In this document: positions 7,276-15,059 of the stretch, one piece after another
Position numbering within the stretch: the first letter of the stretch is position 1
How the letters are laid out: every line of letters begins with the position of its first letter
Origin: CAZOWW01 sp964583765
GTDB taxonomy: Bacteria; Actinomycetota; Actinomycetes; Actinomycetales; Kineosporiaceae
Length of the DNA: 48,306 nucleotides
Assembly: GCA_964583765.1 (NCBI GenBank)
Contig: CAZOWW010000024.1
Coordinates: 1 to 48,306 of the forward strand
Reading direction: 5' to 3'
Translations under genes and position numbers: made by a program
Notes under the pieces: model-generated
Database searches by the model: none
What the model saw: the letters and a program-made list of their open reading frames with translations, nothing else
What the model was told of the DNA's origin: nothing

Positions 7276-8940
7276 CTACTTGGCGCGCTTGGGCGGTGCC
7301 GGCGGCTTCTGCCGCACGATCTGCTCGTGGCTGACGTCCTCGTCGCCCAGCGGCTCGACCTCGTCGTCGTCGGCCACCTCCGGTTCCGGCTCGGCGCCGG
7401 AGGCCACGAAGTCCGCCTTGAAACGGTCCACCGCCGCGACGAGCTGGCGCTCGGTGTCCTCGGACAGGTCACCGGTCTCCCGGATCGTGGTGAGCACCGT
7501 GGAACTGCGCCGCAGCTCGGCGATCAGGTCGCGCTCGAAGCGCCGCACGTCCTCGGCGGGCAGATCGTCCAGCCGGCCGCTGGTACCGCACCAGATGGCG
7601 ACGGCCTGCTCCTCCATCGGATAGGGCGCGTACTGAGGCTGCTTGAGCAGCTCGACCAGCCGCTCGCCCCGACTGAGCTGGGCCCGCGAGGCCGCGTCCA
7701 GGTCGGAGGCGAACATGGCGAACGCCTCCAGGGCGCGGTACTGCGCGAGGTCCACGCGCAGCGAGCCGGACACCTTGCGCATGGCCTTGGTCTGGGCCGC
7801 GCCACCGACGCGGGAGACCGAGACGCCGACGTTGATGGCCGGGCGCACATCCGCGTTGAACAGATCGGACTCCAGGAAGATCTGGCCGTCCGTGATCGAG
7901 ATGACGTTGGTGGGGATGTACGCCGAGATGTCGTTGCCCCGGGTCTCGATCACCGGCAGGCCCGTCATGGATCCGCCGCCCATGCCCTCGGACAGCTTGG
8001 CGCAGCGCTCCAGCAGCCGGCTGTGCAGGTAGAACACGTCACCGGGGTAGGCCTCACGGCCCGGCGGCCGGCGCAGCAGCAGCGAGACCGCGCGGTAGGC
8101 CTCCGCCTGCTTGGAGAGGTCGTCGAAGATGATCAGGACGTGCTTGCCCGCGTACATCCAGTGCTGGCCGATGGCCGAGCCGGTGTAGGGGGCCAGGAAC
8201 TTGAAGCCGGCCGGGTCGGAGGCCGGCGCGGCCACGATCGTCGTGTACTCCAGGGCCCCCTTCTCCTCCAGGGCGCGGCGCACGCCGGCGATCGTGGAAC
8301 CCTTCTGCCCGATCGCCACGTAGATGCAGCGCACCTGCTTGGTCGGGTCCCCGGTGTCCCAGAACTCCTTCTGGTTGATGATCGTGTCGATCGCCACCGC
8401 GGTCTTGCCGGTCTGGCGGTCACCGATGATCAGCTGCCGCTGGCCCCGGCCGATGGGGGTCATCGAGTCGATGGCCTTGATCCCGGTCATCAGCGGTTCC
8501 TTGACGCTCTGCCGCTGCACGACCGTCGGGGCCTGCACCTCCAACGGGCGCCGCCCCTCGGCCACGATCTCGCCGAGACCGTCGATCGGGTTGCCGAGCG
8601 GGTCCACGACCCGTCCGAGGAAACCGTCACCCACCGGTACGGAGAGCACCTCGCCGGTGCCGTGGACGGCGTGCCCCTCCTCGATGCCGTCGAACTGGCC
8701 GAGGACCACGACACCGATCTCCCGCACGTCCAGGTTCAGCGCCAGACCGACCGTGCCGTCCTCGAAGCGCAGCAGTTCGCTGGCCATCACACTCGGCAGG
8801 CCCTCGACCCGGGCGATCCCGTCCATGGCCTCGGTGACCCGACCGACCTCTTCGCGGGAGGCCTTGGCCGGCTCGTACGCCTGAACGAAGGCATCCAGGG
8901 CCTCCCGGATGTCCTCCGGTCGGATGGTCAGCTCCGCCAT
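7276..8940 (-). CDS. atpA: ATP synthase F1 subunit alpha
   Basis: The non-catalytic alpha subunit, 554 residues, from the ATG at 8940 (MAELTIRPEDIREALDAFV). An AGGGA seven bases upstream supports this start over longer in-frame ones. It contains the P-loop GDRQTGKTAVAIDTI near residue 170, YVAIGQKGSTIA, HVLIIFDDLSKQAEAYRAVS (Walker B) and the alpha signature PAINVGVSVSRVGGAAQ. A C-terminal acidic extension of about 30 residues (EPEPEVADDDEVEPLGDED) ends the protein in a Pro/Lys-rich tail; such tails are common in high-GC actinobacteria. It lies between atpH and atpG. Confidence 0.97.
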   Translation of the reverse strand: MAELTIRPEDIREALDAFVQAYEPAKASREEVGRVTEAMDGIARVEGLPSVMASELLRFEDGTVGLALNLDVREIGVVVLGQFDGIEEGHAVHGTGEVLSVPVGDGFLGRVVDPLGNPIDGLGEIVAEGRRPLEVQAPTVVQRQSVKEPLMTGIKAIDSMTPIGRGQRQLIIGDRQTGKTAVAIDTIINQKEFWDTGDPTKQVRCIYVAIGQKGSTIAGVRRALEEKGALEYTTIVAAPASDPAGFKFLAPYTGSAIGQHWMYAGKHVLIIFDDLSKQAEAYRAVSLLLRRPPGREAYPGDVFYLHSRLLERCAKLSEGMGGGSMTGLPVIETRGNDISAYIPTNVISITDGQIFLESDLFNADVRPAINVGVSVSRVGGAAQTKAMRKVSGSLRVDLAQYRALEAFAMFASDLDAASRAQLSRGERLVELLKQPQYAPYPMEEQAVAIWCGTSGRLDDLPAEDVRRFERDLIAELRRSSTVLTTIRETGDLSEDTERQLVAAVDRFKADFVASGAEPEPEVADDDEVEPLGDEDVSHEQIVRQKPPAPPKRAK

Positions 8941-9046
8941 CTGCACGTCCCTGCTCTCTGATCTCGTCATCGGACTGCTCGTCGGGTCCCTCGGCTGGAT
9001 CTGCTCGCGGCCCCGCGGCGACCCTCCCCGGCGGGGACCGGTCCTG

Positions 9047-9862
9047 CTACTCGGACAACCGCCGCCGCACGTCCAGCAACCGCCGCGAGACGGTGCCGTC
9101 CAGGACGTCGTCGCCCACCTGCACCCGCAGGCCGCCCAGCACGCGCGGGTCGACATCGGGCTCGAGTTGGATCGCGCTCCCGTAGACCCGGCGCAGCCCG
9201 GTCAGCAGACGCTCACGCTGGTCCTCGGTCAGCGGCCGGGCCGAGGTGACGCGGGCCACGGCCTGGGCCCGTCGTGCGGCGGCCGCCCGGATGTAGGACT
9301 CCAGGGCGACACCGGTACGCAGACCCCGCGGCGCGACCGCGGCCTGGATCGCCAGGCGCAGGGTCTCGGGACCCACCTTGCTCTCGAGCAGGTCGCGGAC
9401 GAGCCGCTCCTTGCGCTCGGCACCACTGGTGCGCAGCGAGAAGGCGTCGCGCAGCTCCGTGCTGGCGGCCACCGCCCGCTCGAACCGGAAGAGGTCCTCC
9501 TCGAGGGCGTCCAGCCGGTCGGCCTTCTGCGCGGCGACGAGGAAGGCGGTCACGGCCAGGTGCTCCACGGCGTCCACCAGGTCGGCGCCGCCGGCCCAGC
9601 GCTGGGCGACCACCTCGGCGAGCAGATCCCGCGCAGGCGCCGAGATCTTGCCCCCGAACAGGGCACGCACCACGCCGGCCTTGGACTCCGGTGAGGACGA
9701 GGGGGCACTGAACGCCCGACGCAACCCGGCGCTGCCGGCCAGGACCCCGGTGACGGCGAAGAGGTCGTCCCCCATGCGCATCGGGTTGGCCCGCGCGGAG
9801 CCGAGCCGGGTCTCGAGCCGGGCCAGGCTGGCGGTGAGTGATTCCCGACTGACGCCGCGCAT
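9047..9862 (-). CDS. atpH: ATP synthase F1 subunit delta
   Basis: The peripheral-stalk subunit, 271 residues, that ties F1 to the b subunit. The start taken is the ATG at 9862 (MRGVSRESLTASLARLE). Actinobacterial delta proteins have this length because of an extra N-terminal helical part. The C-terminal hallmark ARVTSARPLTEDQRERLLTGLR and the closing segment LEPDVDPRVLGGLRVQVGDDVLDGT are clear. No b subunit (atpF) is fused to it or placed in front of it. Instead there are 0.7 kb without a gene before wecA, so this gene must have its own promoter or be read from a relocated upstream region. Confidence 0.93.
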   Translation of the reverse strand: MRGVSRESLTASLARLETRLGSARANPMRMGDDLFAVTGVLAGSAGLRRAFSAPSSSPESKAGVVRALFGGKISAPARDLLAEVVAQRWAGGADLVDAVEHLAVTAFLVAAQKADRLDALEEDLFRFERAVAASTELRDAFSLRTSGAERKERLVRDLLESKVGPETLRLAIQAAVAPRGLRTGVALESYIRAAAARRAQAVARVTSARPLTEDQRERLLTGLRRVYGSAIQLEPDVDPRVLGGLRVQVGDDVLDGTVSRRLLDVRRRLSE

Positions 9863-10564
9863 CACACCCCCTGGGTCTGCATGATCGGCTGGCTCCCCAT
9901 GATCGATACGGGTCCTGGTGACCTCATCATGCCCGTCGGTCGGCCCGATCCCGGTCCGTGGCGGCGTGACACACATGTGTTTCCTGCCACGAGTCGTCCA
10001 CACCTGATCCGTCCGGTTCCCGCCTGCGGCGATTCCCCCCGATTCCGGTCATCGATGACCTCCGGATTCTGCACGGAAGGCGATCGGCCATATACCGAAA
10101 GTGGCCGACGGGCCCATCGGGCCGGGTCCACCGCCCCGCGGGCCGCGCAGGGCCGCAGGGGCCGGGGCGCACTCCTGAGAGCCGCGAGTTCCGCGCGACC
10201 ACCACTGCCGGTCGAGATCGGGGACGCCGTACGACCTCCCCGCCGGACGCGGCGGCCCCACCGGGGAACGCCGCGGGCCATGCACGGTTCAGTACGTACG
10301 GTCAGGGGGGTGCGGGAAATGCGGGACGGCAAAGAGAGTTTCCCTTCGTCGTTCCGGCGGTCCTCCGACAGTCACGCGCACGACCAGGGTCGTGGCCCAT
10401 TCGGCGGAATCGGTGCCGGGTGGCGAGTCGCTCGGACTTCCTGGTGTCCGGCCACACACCCGCGAGGAATTCCACGGGCGGAAAGGCGGCTTCACCGTCG
10501 TCCGTGGCCCGAGCGTATCAGCCCCCGTTCAGGACCTCATCTCGAAGAGACCCGCCGGGCCGCG
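9863..10564. other. 702-bp gap where atpB, atpE and atpF would be expected; no gene seen
   Basis: The gap lies between the stop of wecA and the start of atpH on the same strand. All frames were read. The open frames present (for example one on the minus strand ending at 9862) are Arg/Pro/Gly-rich shadows without membrane helices, and nothing resembles subunits a, c or b. It is also too short for those three genes, which need about 1.6 kb. The only site noted is a perfect 10-bp palindrome, ACACATGTGT, at 9971-9980. The promoter of atpH must lie here, but no convincing -35/-10 pair was found. Confidence 0.75.
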
Positions 10565-11689
10565 CTACTGCACCGCGCGATGCGCCGCGGCCCGTCGCCC
10601 GCGACCACGCAGCGGCCCCAGGGTCAGCACGAGGGCCACCAACGCCGCGGAGAGGGTCATCCCGGCCGCCGCGGCCAGGGTCACGAAGGCGACCGAGGCG
10701 ACCCCGAACGCGAAGGTCGCCGTCCACAGGTACATGATCATCACGGCACTCGCGTGGCTGTGGCCCAGGCGGAGCAACCGGTGGTGCAGGTGCATCTTGT
10801 CCGGCTGCCACGGCATCTTCCCGGCCCGGGTCCGGCGTACCACCGCGAGGAGGATGTCGATGGTCGGCAGGGCCAGGACGGCGATCGGCAGGGCCAGCGG
10901 GAAGAACGCGGGGGCGATCTGCGCGTCGGCCACCTGCTCGGGATCCACCTGGCCGGTGATCGCCACCGTGGCGGAGGCCAGGAGCAGCCCGATGAGCATC
11001 GACCCCGTGTCCCCCATGAACACGCGGGCCGGGTTGAAGTTGTGCGGCAGGAATCCCACACAACAGCCCACCAGCGCCGCGGTGACCAGGGATGCCAGCG
11101 AGGCCAGGGAGTAGTGGGCCTGCGTGCCGGTATGCCGGGAGAGCAGGTAGGAATAGATGAAGAAGGCCGATCCGGCGATCCCCACGATCCCCGCGGCGAG
11201 ACCGTCCAGACCGTCCACGAAATTCACCGCGTTCATCGTGCCGACGATGGCCACGACGGTGAGCACCTTGAGCGTGCCGGACGAGAGCACCGTGACCCCG
11301 GCGATCGGCAGGGACACGAACTGGATGCCCTGCCAGGCCATCACCCCGGCGATCAGCGCCTGCCCGGTGAACTTGGTCAACGCGTCCAGACCCCACAGGT
11401 CGTCGGCGACCCCGAGCAGGCACACCGCGACCGCACCGAACAGCACGGCGAACGGCGCATGGTCGTCGAAGACCGGTTTGAGGAACGGCATCTGGCTGGC
11501 GGCGAGCATCGCCACCACGAAACCGATCAGCATCGCGCCGCCACCCATCCGCGGGATCGGCACCGTGTGCACGTCACGGTCCCGCACCGGGGTGATCGCC
11601 CCGATGCGCCGGGCCAGGCGCCGGATCAGCGGCGTCCCGAGATAGGTGGTCGCCGCAGCCACCACCATGATGTAGAGGTAGATCCTCAC
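10565..11689 (-). CDS. wecA: Undecaprenyl-phosphate sugar-1-phosphate transferase (MraY/WecA family)
   Basis: A 374-residue protein with about eleven membrane segments. It transfers a GlcNAc-1-phosphate type group from a UDP-sugar to polyprenyl phosphate at the membrane, the first step of teichoic acid, arabinogalactan or other wall-glycan synthesis. Family motifs seen are VPIPRMGGGAMLIGF near residue 43, LLGVADDLWGLDAL (the Asp-Asp of the active site), MNAVNFVDGLDGLAAG, and the cytosolic KMHLHHRLLRLGHSH His-rich loop. It shares four bases with the sua5 gene upstream (ATGA). In related actinobacteria the atp operon with atpB follows directly; here it does not. The wecA symbol is by family, and the exact sugar is unproven. 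Confidence 0.9.
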   Translation of the reverse strand: MRIYLYIMVVAAATTYLGTPLIRRLARRIGAITPVRDRDVHTVPIPRMGGGAMLIGFVVAMLAASQMPFLKPVFDDHAPFAVLFGAVAVCLLGVADDLWGLDALTKFTGQALIAGVMAWQGIQFVSLPIAGVTVLSSGTLKVLTVVAIVGTMNAVNFVDGLDGLAAGIVGIAGSAFFIYSYLLSRHTGTQAHYSLASLASLVTAALVGCCVGFLPHNFNPARVFMGDTGSMLIGLLLASATVAITGQVDPEQVADAQIAPAFFPLALPIAVLALPTIDILLAVVRRTRAGKMPWQPDKMHLHHRLLRLGHSHASAVMIMYLWTATFAFGVASVAFVTLAAAAGMTLSAALVALVLTLGPLRGRGRRAAAHRAVQ

Positions 11690-12345
11690 CCGTCGTCCCG
11701 TCCGACCCGCGAGTCGGCCGGGCCGGCGACCTCGGGCACCACCTCGCGCAGTCGTTCCAGCGTAAGGGCCCCCGCCCGCAGGATCCGCGGGGTGGTCCCG
11801 CGAACGTCGAGCACCGTGGACGGCACCGGATCGCCCGCCGGTCCGGCATCCAGGTACACGCGCACCGCCTCCCCGAACATCTCCTGGGCGGCGTCGCAGT
11901 CCGGCGCCGCGGGCAGTCCGGCCGGGCCCGCGGACGTCACCGCCAGCGGGCCGGTCTCCTCCAGCAGTTCGAGGGTCACCGGATGCAGCGGCATCCGCAA
12001 GGCCACGGTCCCGGCGTCGCCCAGACCCCAGTCCAGACTCGGCTGGGCGAGGCAGAGCAGGGTGAGCGCACCCGGCCAGAACGCCTCGGCGAGCGCACGA
12101 CCCGCGGCCCCCACCCCCATGGCCAAGCCGTCCAGCACCCGCAGATGGGCCACCAGCACGGCCGGCGGCGCCGAGCGTCCCTTGGCCCGCGCCAGGGATC
12201 GCACTCCCGGCCGCGAGAACGCGTCGCAGGCGAGCCCGTACACGGTGTCGGTCGGCAGCACGACCAGCCCGTCCCCGGCCAGGGCCTGGGCGGCCTGGGT
12301 CAACCCCCGTCCCCGCGCCCCGGGATCGGAGCAGTCGAAACGCAT
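11686..12345 (-). CDS. sua5: L-threonylcarbamoyladenylate synthase (Sua5/YrdC/YwlC)
   Basis: A 219-residue protein that makes threonylcarbamoyl-AMP for the t6A base of tRNAs. The chosen start is the ATG at 12345 (MRFDCSDPG), because orthologues begin this way; a GTG at 12390 would add 15 residues. The pocket motifs are present: LVVLPTDTVYGLACDAFS near residue 27, the KGRSAPPAVLVAH loop, FWPGALTLL, and LAVTSAGPAGLPA, where most family members have TSAN-SG. The replacement of that Asn is a mild oddity. It sits between prmC and wecA in the usual actinobacterial order. Confidence 0.9.
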   Translation of the reverse strand: MRFDCSDPGARGRGLTQAAQALAGDGLVVLPTDTVYGLACDAFSRPGVRSLARAKGRSAPPAVLVAHLRVLDGLAMGVGAAGRALAEAFWPGALTLLCLAQPSLDWGLGDAGTVALRMPLHPVTLELLEETGPLAVTSAGPAGLPAAPDCDAAQEMFGEAVRVYLDAGPAGDPVPSTVLDVRGTTPRILRAGALTLERLREVVPEVAGPADSRVGRDDG

Positions 12346-12417
12346 GCTCACGGCCGGACAGTCTGTCAGGTGTCGCAACGGTTCCGTCACGTGGCGTGTC
12401 GGACCGATCGAGGGCGG

Positions 12418-13299
12418 TCAGCGGGCGCGTCGGGCGAGGAGCATCCGGTCACGCCCGGTGAGGTCGCGTGCCGTGCGGACTCCGTCCCAGCCGGCCCCGG
12501 CGAGCGCGCGCGTCGGCGCCCCCTGGGCGTCACCGTGTTCCATGACCAGCAGGCCCCCCGGACGCAGCAGGACCGCGGAGGCCGCCACGACCGCGCGGGG
12601 CACCTCCAGGCCGTCGTCCCCGCCGCCGTACAGGGCCAGAGCCGGGTCGTGGTCACGCACCTCGGGCTCGTGCGGCACGCCGTCGGGCGGGATGTACGGC
12701 GGGTTGGCCACGACCACGTCCACCTCACCGGCGAACTCGGCGAGCAGGGTGCGGTCGCAGCGCGTCACATCCCCCCGGCGCAGGATGATCCGATCACCCG
12801 CGCCGGAGGCGGCGACGTTCTGCTCGGCCCACGCGAAGGCGGCGGGATCCAGCTCGACCGCGACCAGGCGGGACGCCGGCACCTCCTGGGCCACGGCGAT
12901 CGCGATCGCCGCCGATCCGGTGCACAGGTCCGCGACCAGCACGGTGCCCTGGTCGGCGGCCACGCGGGCGGCCTCGTCCACGGCATGCCCGGCGACGGTC
13001 TCGGTCTCCGGCCGGGGCACGAACACCCCCGGCCCCACCCGTACCGCGCTGTGCCGGAAGGTGACGCCGCCGACGAGGTGCTGCAGCGGGACGCGGTCGG
13101 CGCGGCGTGTCACGAGCTCGTCCAGGCCCGCGGGTGCCGGCGCGCCGAGCAGGAGGAGCCGGGCGAGCTCGCCGGGGCTCACCTGCAACAGGTGCGCGGC
13201 CAGGGCGTGGGCGTCCGCGCGCGGGCAGGGCACGCCCGCCGAGGCGAGCAGTCGCTCCGCCGACGCGAGCGCGGTCCGCAGGCTCCGGGCCTCGCTCAC
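12418..13299 (-). CDS. prmC: Release-factor glutamine methyltransferase
   Basis: A 293-residue SAM-dependent enzyme that methylates the Gln of the GGQ motif of RF1 and RF2. It has an N-terminal helical domain, then the methyltransferase core VLVADLCTGSAAIAIAVA (SAM loop) and VDVVVANPPYIP, the NPPY motif that holds the target glutamine. FVPRPETE is the conserved hinge. The GTG start at 13299 overlaps the prfA stop (GTGA), so enzyme and substrate are translationally coupled. Longer in-frame starts would run deep into prfA and were rejected. Confidence 0.93.
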   Translation of the reverse strand: MSEARSLRTALASAERLLASAGVPCPRADAHALAAHLLQVSPGELARLLLLGAPAPAGLDELVTRRADRVPLQHLVGGVTFRHSAVRVGPGVFVPRPETETVAGHAVDEAARVAADQGTVLVADLCTGSAAIAIAVAQEVPASRLVAVELDPAAFAWAEQNVAASGAGDRIILRRGDVTRCDRTLLAEFAGEVDVVVANPPYIPPDGVPHEPEVRDHDPALALYGGGDDGLEVPRAVVAASAVLLRPGGLLVMEHGDAQGAPTRALAGAGWDGVRTARDLTGRDRMLLARRAR

Positions 13300-14417
13300 C
13301 CGATCCCCGCGGCGGCGAGCCGGGCCGCCTCGTCCGTCTCGAGGCAGGAGGTGAGGACGGCCTCCAGGTCGCCGTCCAGCACCTGGTCCAGGTTGTAGGC
13401 CTTGAAACCGGTGCGGTGGTCGGCGATCCGGTTCTCCGGGAAGTTGTAGGTGCGGATCCGCTCGGACCGGTCCACCGTGCGCACCTGGGAACGTCTGGCC
13501 GCGGCGGCCTCGACCTCCGCGGCCTCCTGGGCCAGGGCCCGCAGCCGCGCGCGCAGGATACGCATCGCCTGCTCCTTGTTCTGCAGCTGCGACTTCTCGT
13601 TCTGGCACGAGACCACGAGACCGGTGGGCAGATGGGTGATCCGGACGGCCGAGTCCGTGGTGTTCACGCTCTGCCCTCCGGGGCCGGAGGAACGGAACAC
13701 GTCCACCCGCAGCTCGTCCGGCTCGATGCGCACCTCACCGGCGTCCTCGACCTCGGGCAGCACGAGCACTCCGGCCGCCGAGGTGTGGATGCGTCCGGCC
13801 GACTCGGTGACCGGCACCCGCTGGACGCGGTGCACCCCGCCCTCGAACTTGAGCCGCGCGTACACGCCCTCTCCGGGGCCGGGCGTGCCCCGGCTCTTGA
13901 TCGCGAGCGCGATCTCCTTGTAGCCGCCGAGGTCCGAGTGCGTCGCGTCGAGGATCTCCGCCCGCCAGCCGTGCCGCTCCGCGTAGCGCAGGTACATGCG
14001 GGCCAGGTCACCGGCGAAGAGCGCGGACTCCTCCCCGCCCTCACCGGCCCGTACCTCGAGGATCACGTCGCGGTCGTCGTCCTCGTCCCGGGGCAGGAGC
14101 AGGCGGCGCAGGCGCTCACGGGCGTGCTGGGTGACCTCCTCCAGCGCGGGCAGTTCCCCGGCCAGTTCGGCGGCCGCCTCGGGGTCCTCCGCCGACAGCT
14201 CACGGGCGGTCTGCAGGTCGTCGTTCCCCTGCTGCCAGAGACGGTGTGCCTCGGCGACCGCGCCCAGTTCGGCGTAACGCCGGCCCAACCGTCGCGCCGA
14301 CCCCGGGTCCGCGTGTACTGCGGGATCGGCCATGCGCCCCTCGAGCTCCGCGCGCTCGGCCAGCAACGGGGCCACCGCCGCAGCGACCGGATCGGTCCGC
14401 TCCCCCGACTGGGTCAT
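13296..14417 (-). CDS. prfA: Peptide chain release factor 1
   Basis: RF1, about 373 residues, recognises UAA and UAG. It carries the GGQ motif (SSGPGGQSVNTTDSAVRITH, near residue 235) that triggers peptide release, and the PxT-type decoding loop reads VPVTESAGRIHTSAAG. The remaining core VSCQNEKSQLQNKEQAM is typical. The ATG at 14417 is preferred; a GTG at 14426 is an alternative, both behind a G-rich stretch. It is followed by overlapping prmC, its modifier, and lies downstream of rpmE. Confidence 0.95.
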   Translation of the reverse strand: MTQSGERTDPVAAAVAPLLAERAELEGRMADPAVHADPGSARRLGRRYAELGAVAEAHRLWQQGNDDLQTARELSAEDPEAAAELAGELPALEEVTQHARERLRRLLLPRDEDDDRDVILEVRAGEGGEESALFAGDLARMYLRYAERHGWRAEILDATHSDLGGYKEIALAIKSRGTPGPGEGVYARLKFEGGVHRVQRVPVTESAGRIHTSAAGVLVLPEVEDAGEVRIEPDELRVDVFRSSGPGGQSVNTTDSAVRITHLPTGLVVSCQNEKSQLQNKEQAMRILRARLRALAQEAAEVEAAAARRSQVRTVDRSERIRTYNFPENRIADHRTGFKAYNLDQVLDGDLEAVLTSCLETDEAARLAAAGIG

Positions 14418-14563
14418 GTCCTCCACCCCCCTCGGGGTCGTGTCTGTGGGCCCGTGCCTGCTGCGACGGCCGTCCGGGCAGGCACGACCGCCGACAAAGC
14501 AGGGCGCCGGCGCACCGCCCGCACCACACCAGGTGGGACGGCGCCACCGGCGCCGCGAACGTC

Positions 14564-14782
14564 CTACTTACCGGTCCGCCGCTGCCCGTACCGCTGCTGG
14601 AACTTGGCCACCCGGCCACCGGTGTCCATGATCTTCTGCTTACCGGTGTAGAAGGGGTGGCAGTTGCTGCACACGTCCGCGTGGATCGAGCCGCTGCGTG
14701 CGGTGCTGCGCGTGGTGAACGTGTTCCCGCAGGTGCAGGTCACCTGCGTGGTCACGTACTCGGGGTGGATCCCGCTCTTCAT
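14564..14782 (-). CDS. rpmE: 50S ribosomal protein L31 (zinc-binding form)
   Basis: A 72-residue protein starting MKSGIHPEYVTTQVTCTCGN. The ATG at 14782 has a GGAG five bases upstream. Four cysteines (the CTC pair near residues 16 and 18 and CSNC near residues 37-40) form a zinc ribbon, so this is the Zn-containing C+ form and not the zinc-free paralogue made under starvation. The HPFYTGKQKIMDTGGRVAKF end is standard. The position between rho and prfA is typical for actinobacteria. Confidence 0.96.
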   Translation of the reverse strand: MKSGIHPEYVTTQVTCTCGNTFTTRSTARSGSIHADVCSNCHPFYTGKQKIMDTGGRVAKFQQRYGQRRTGK

Positions 14783-14933
14783 GATCACTCCTCGCTCGGA
14801 GCCGCCGGGTCGCCCGCACACAGGGCGGGACGGGAACCGGTGCCGTCGTCCAGTCTGCCAGAACCCGCCACCCCGGCCGTTACCGAGCCCCGGCGACCGC
14901 CGGGACCTGGCCGAATGGTCCTCGGTACCGGTC

Positions 14934-14959
14934 CCGGCTGGGCACCAGGGCCCAGCCGG
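14934..14959 (-). terminator. Candidate terminator after rho
   Basis: Perfect 10-bp arms (CCGGCTGGGC at 14934-14943 and its complement at 14950-14959) enclose a 6-base loop. The hairpin is about 100 bases past the rho stop and before rpmE, on the strand of both genes. There is no U-tract. It could end rho transcription or lie in the rpmE leader. Confidence 0.5.
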
Positions 14960-15059
14960 TCCCGCGGGGCCGGGGAGACGGCCGTGGGCGGCGGCGACGT
15001 CGTCGTCGGTCGTCGTGCTGGCCGGTCGTCGTGATGGTTCGTGACGATGGCCGGGATGG

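Noticed and set aside
9881..13354. A 1157-codon plus-strand open frame
   Set aside because: It is the antisense shadow of wecA, sua5, prmC and the gap. The composition is Arg/Pro/Gly/His-rich with no domain, while the opposite strand carries recognisable genes.
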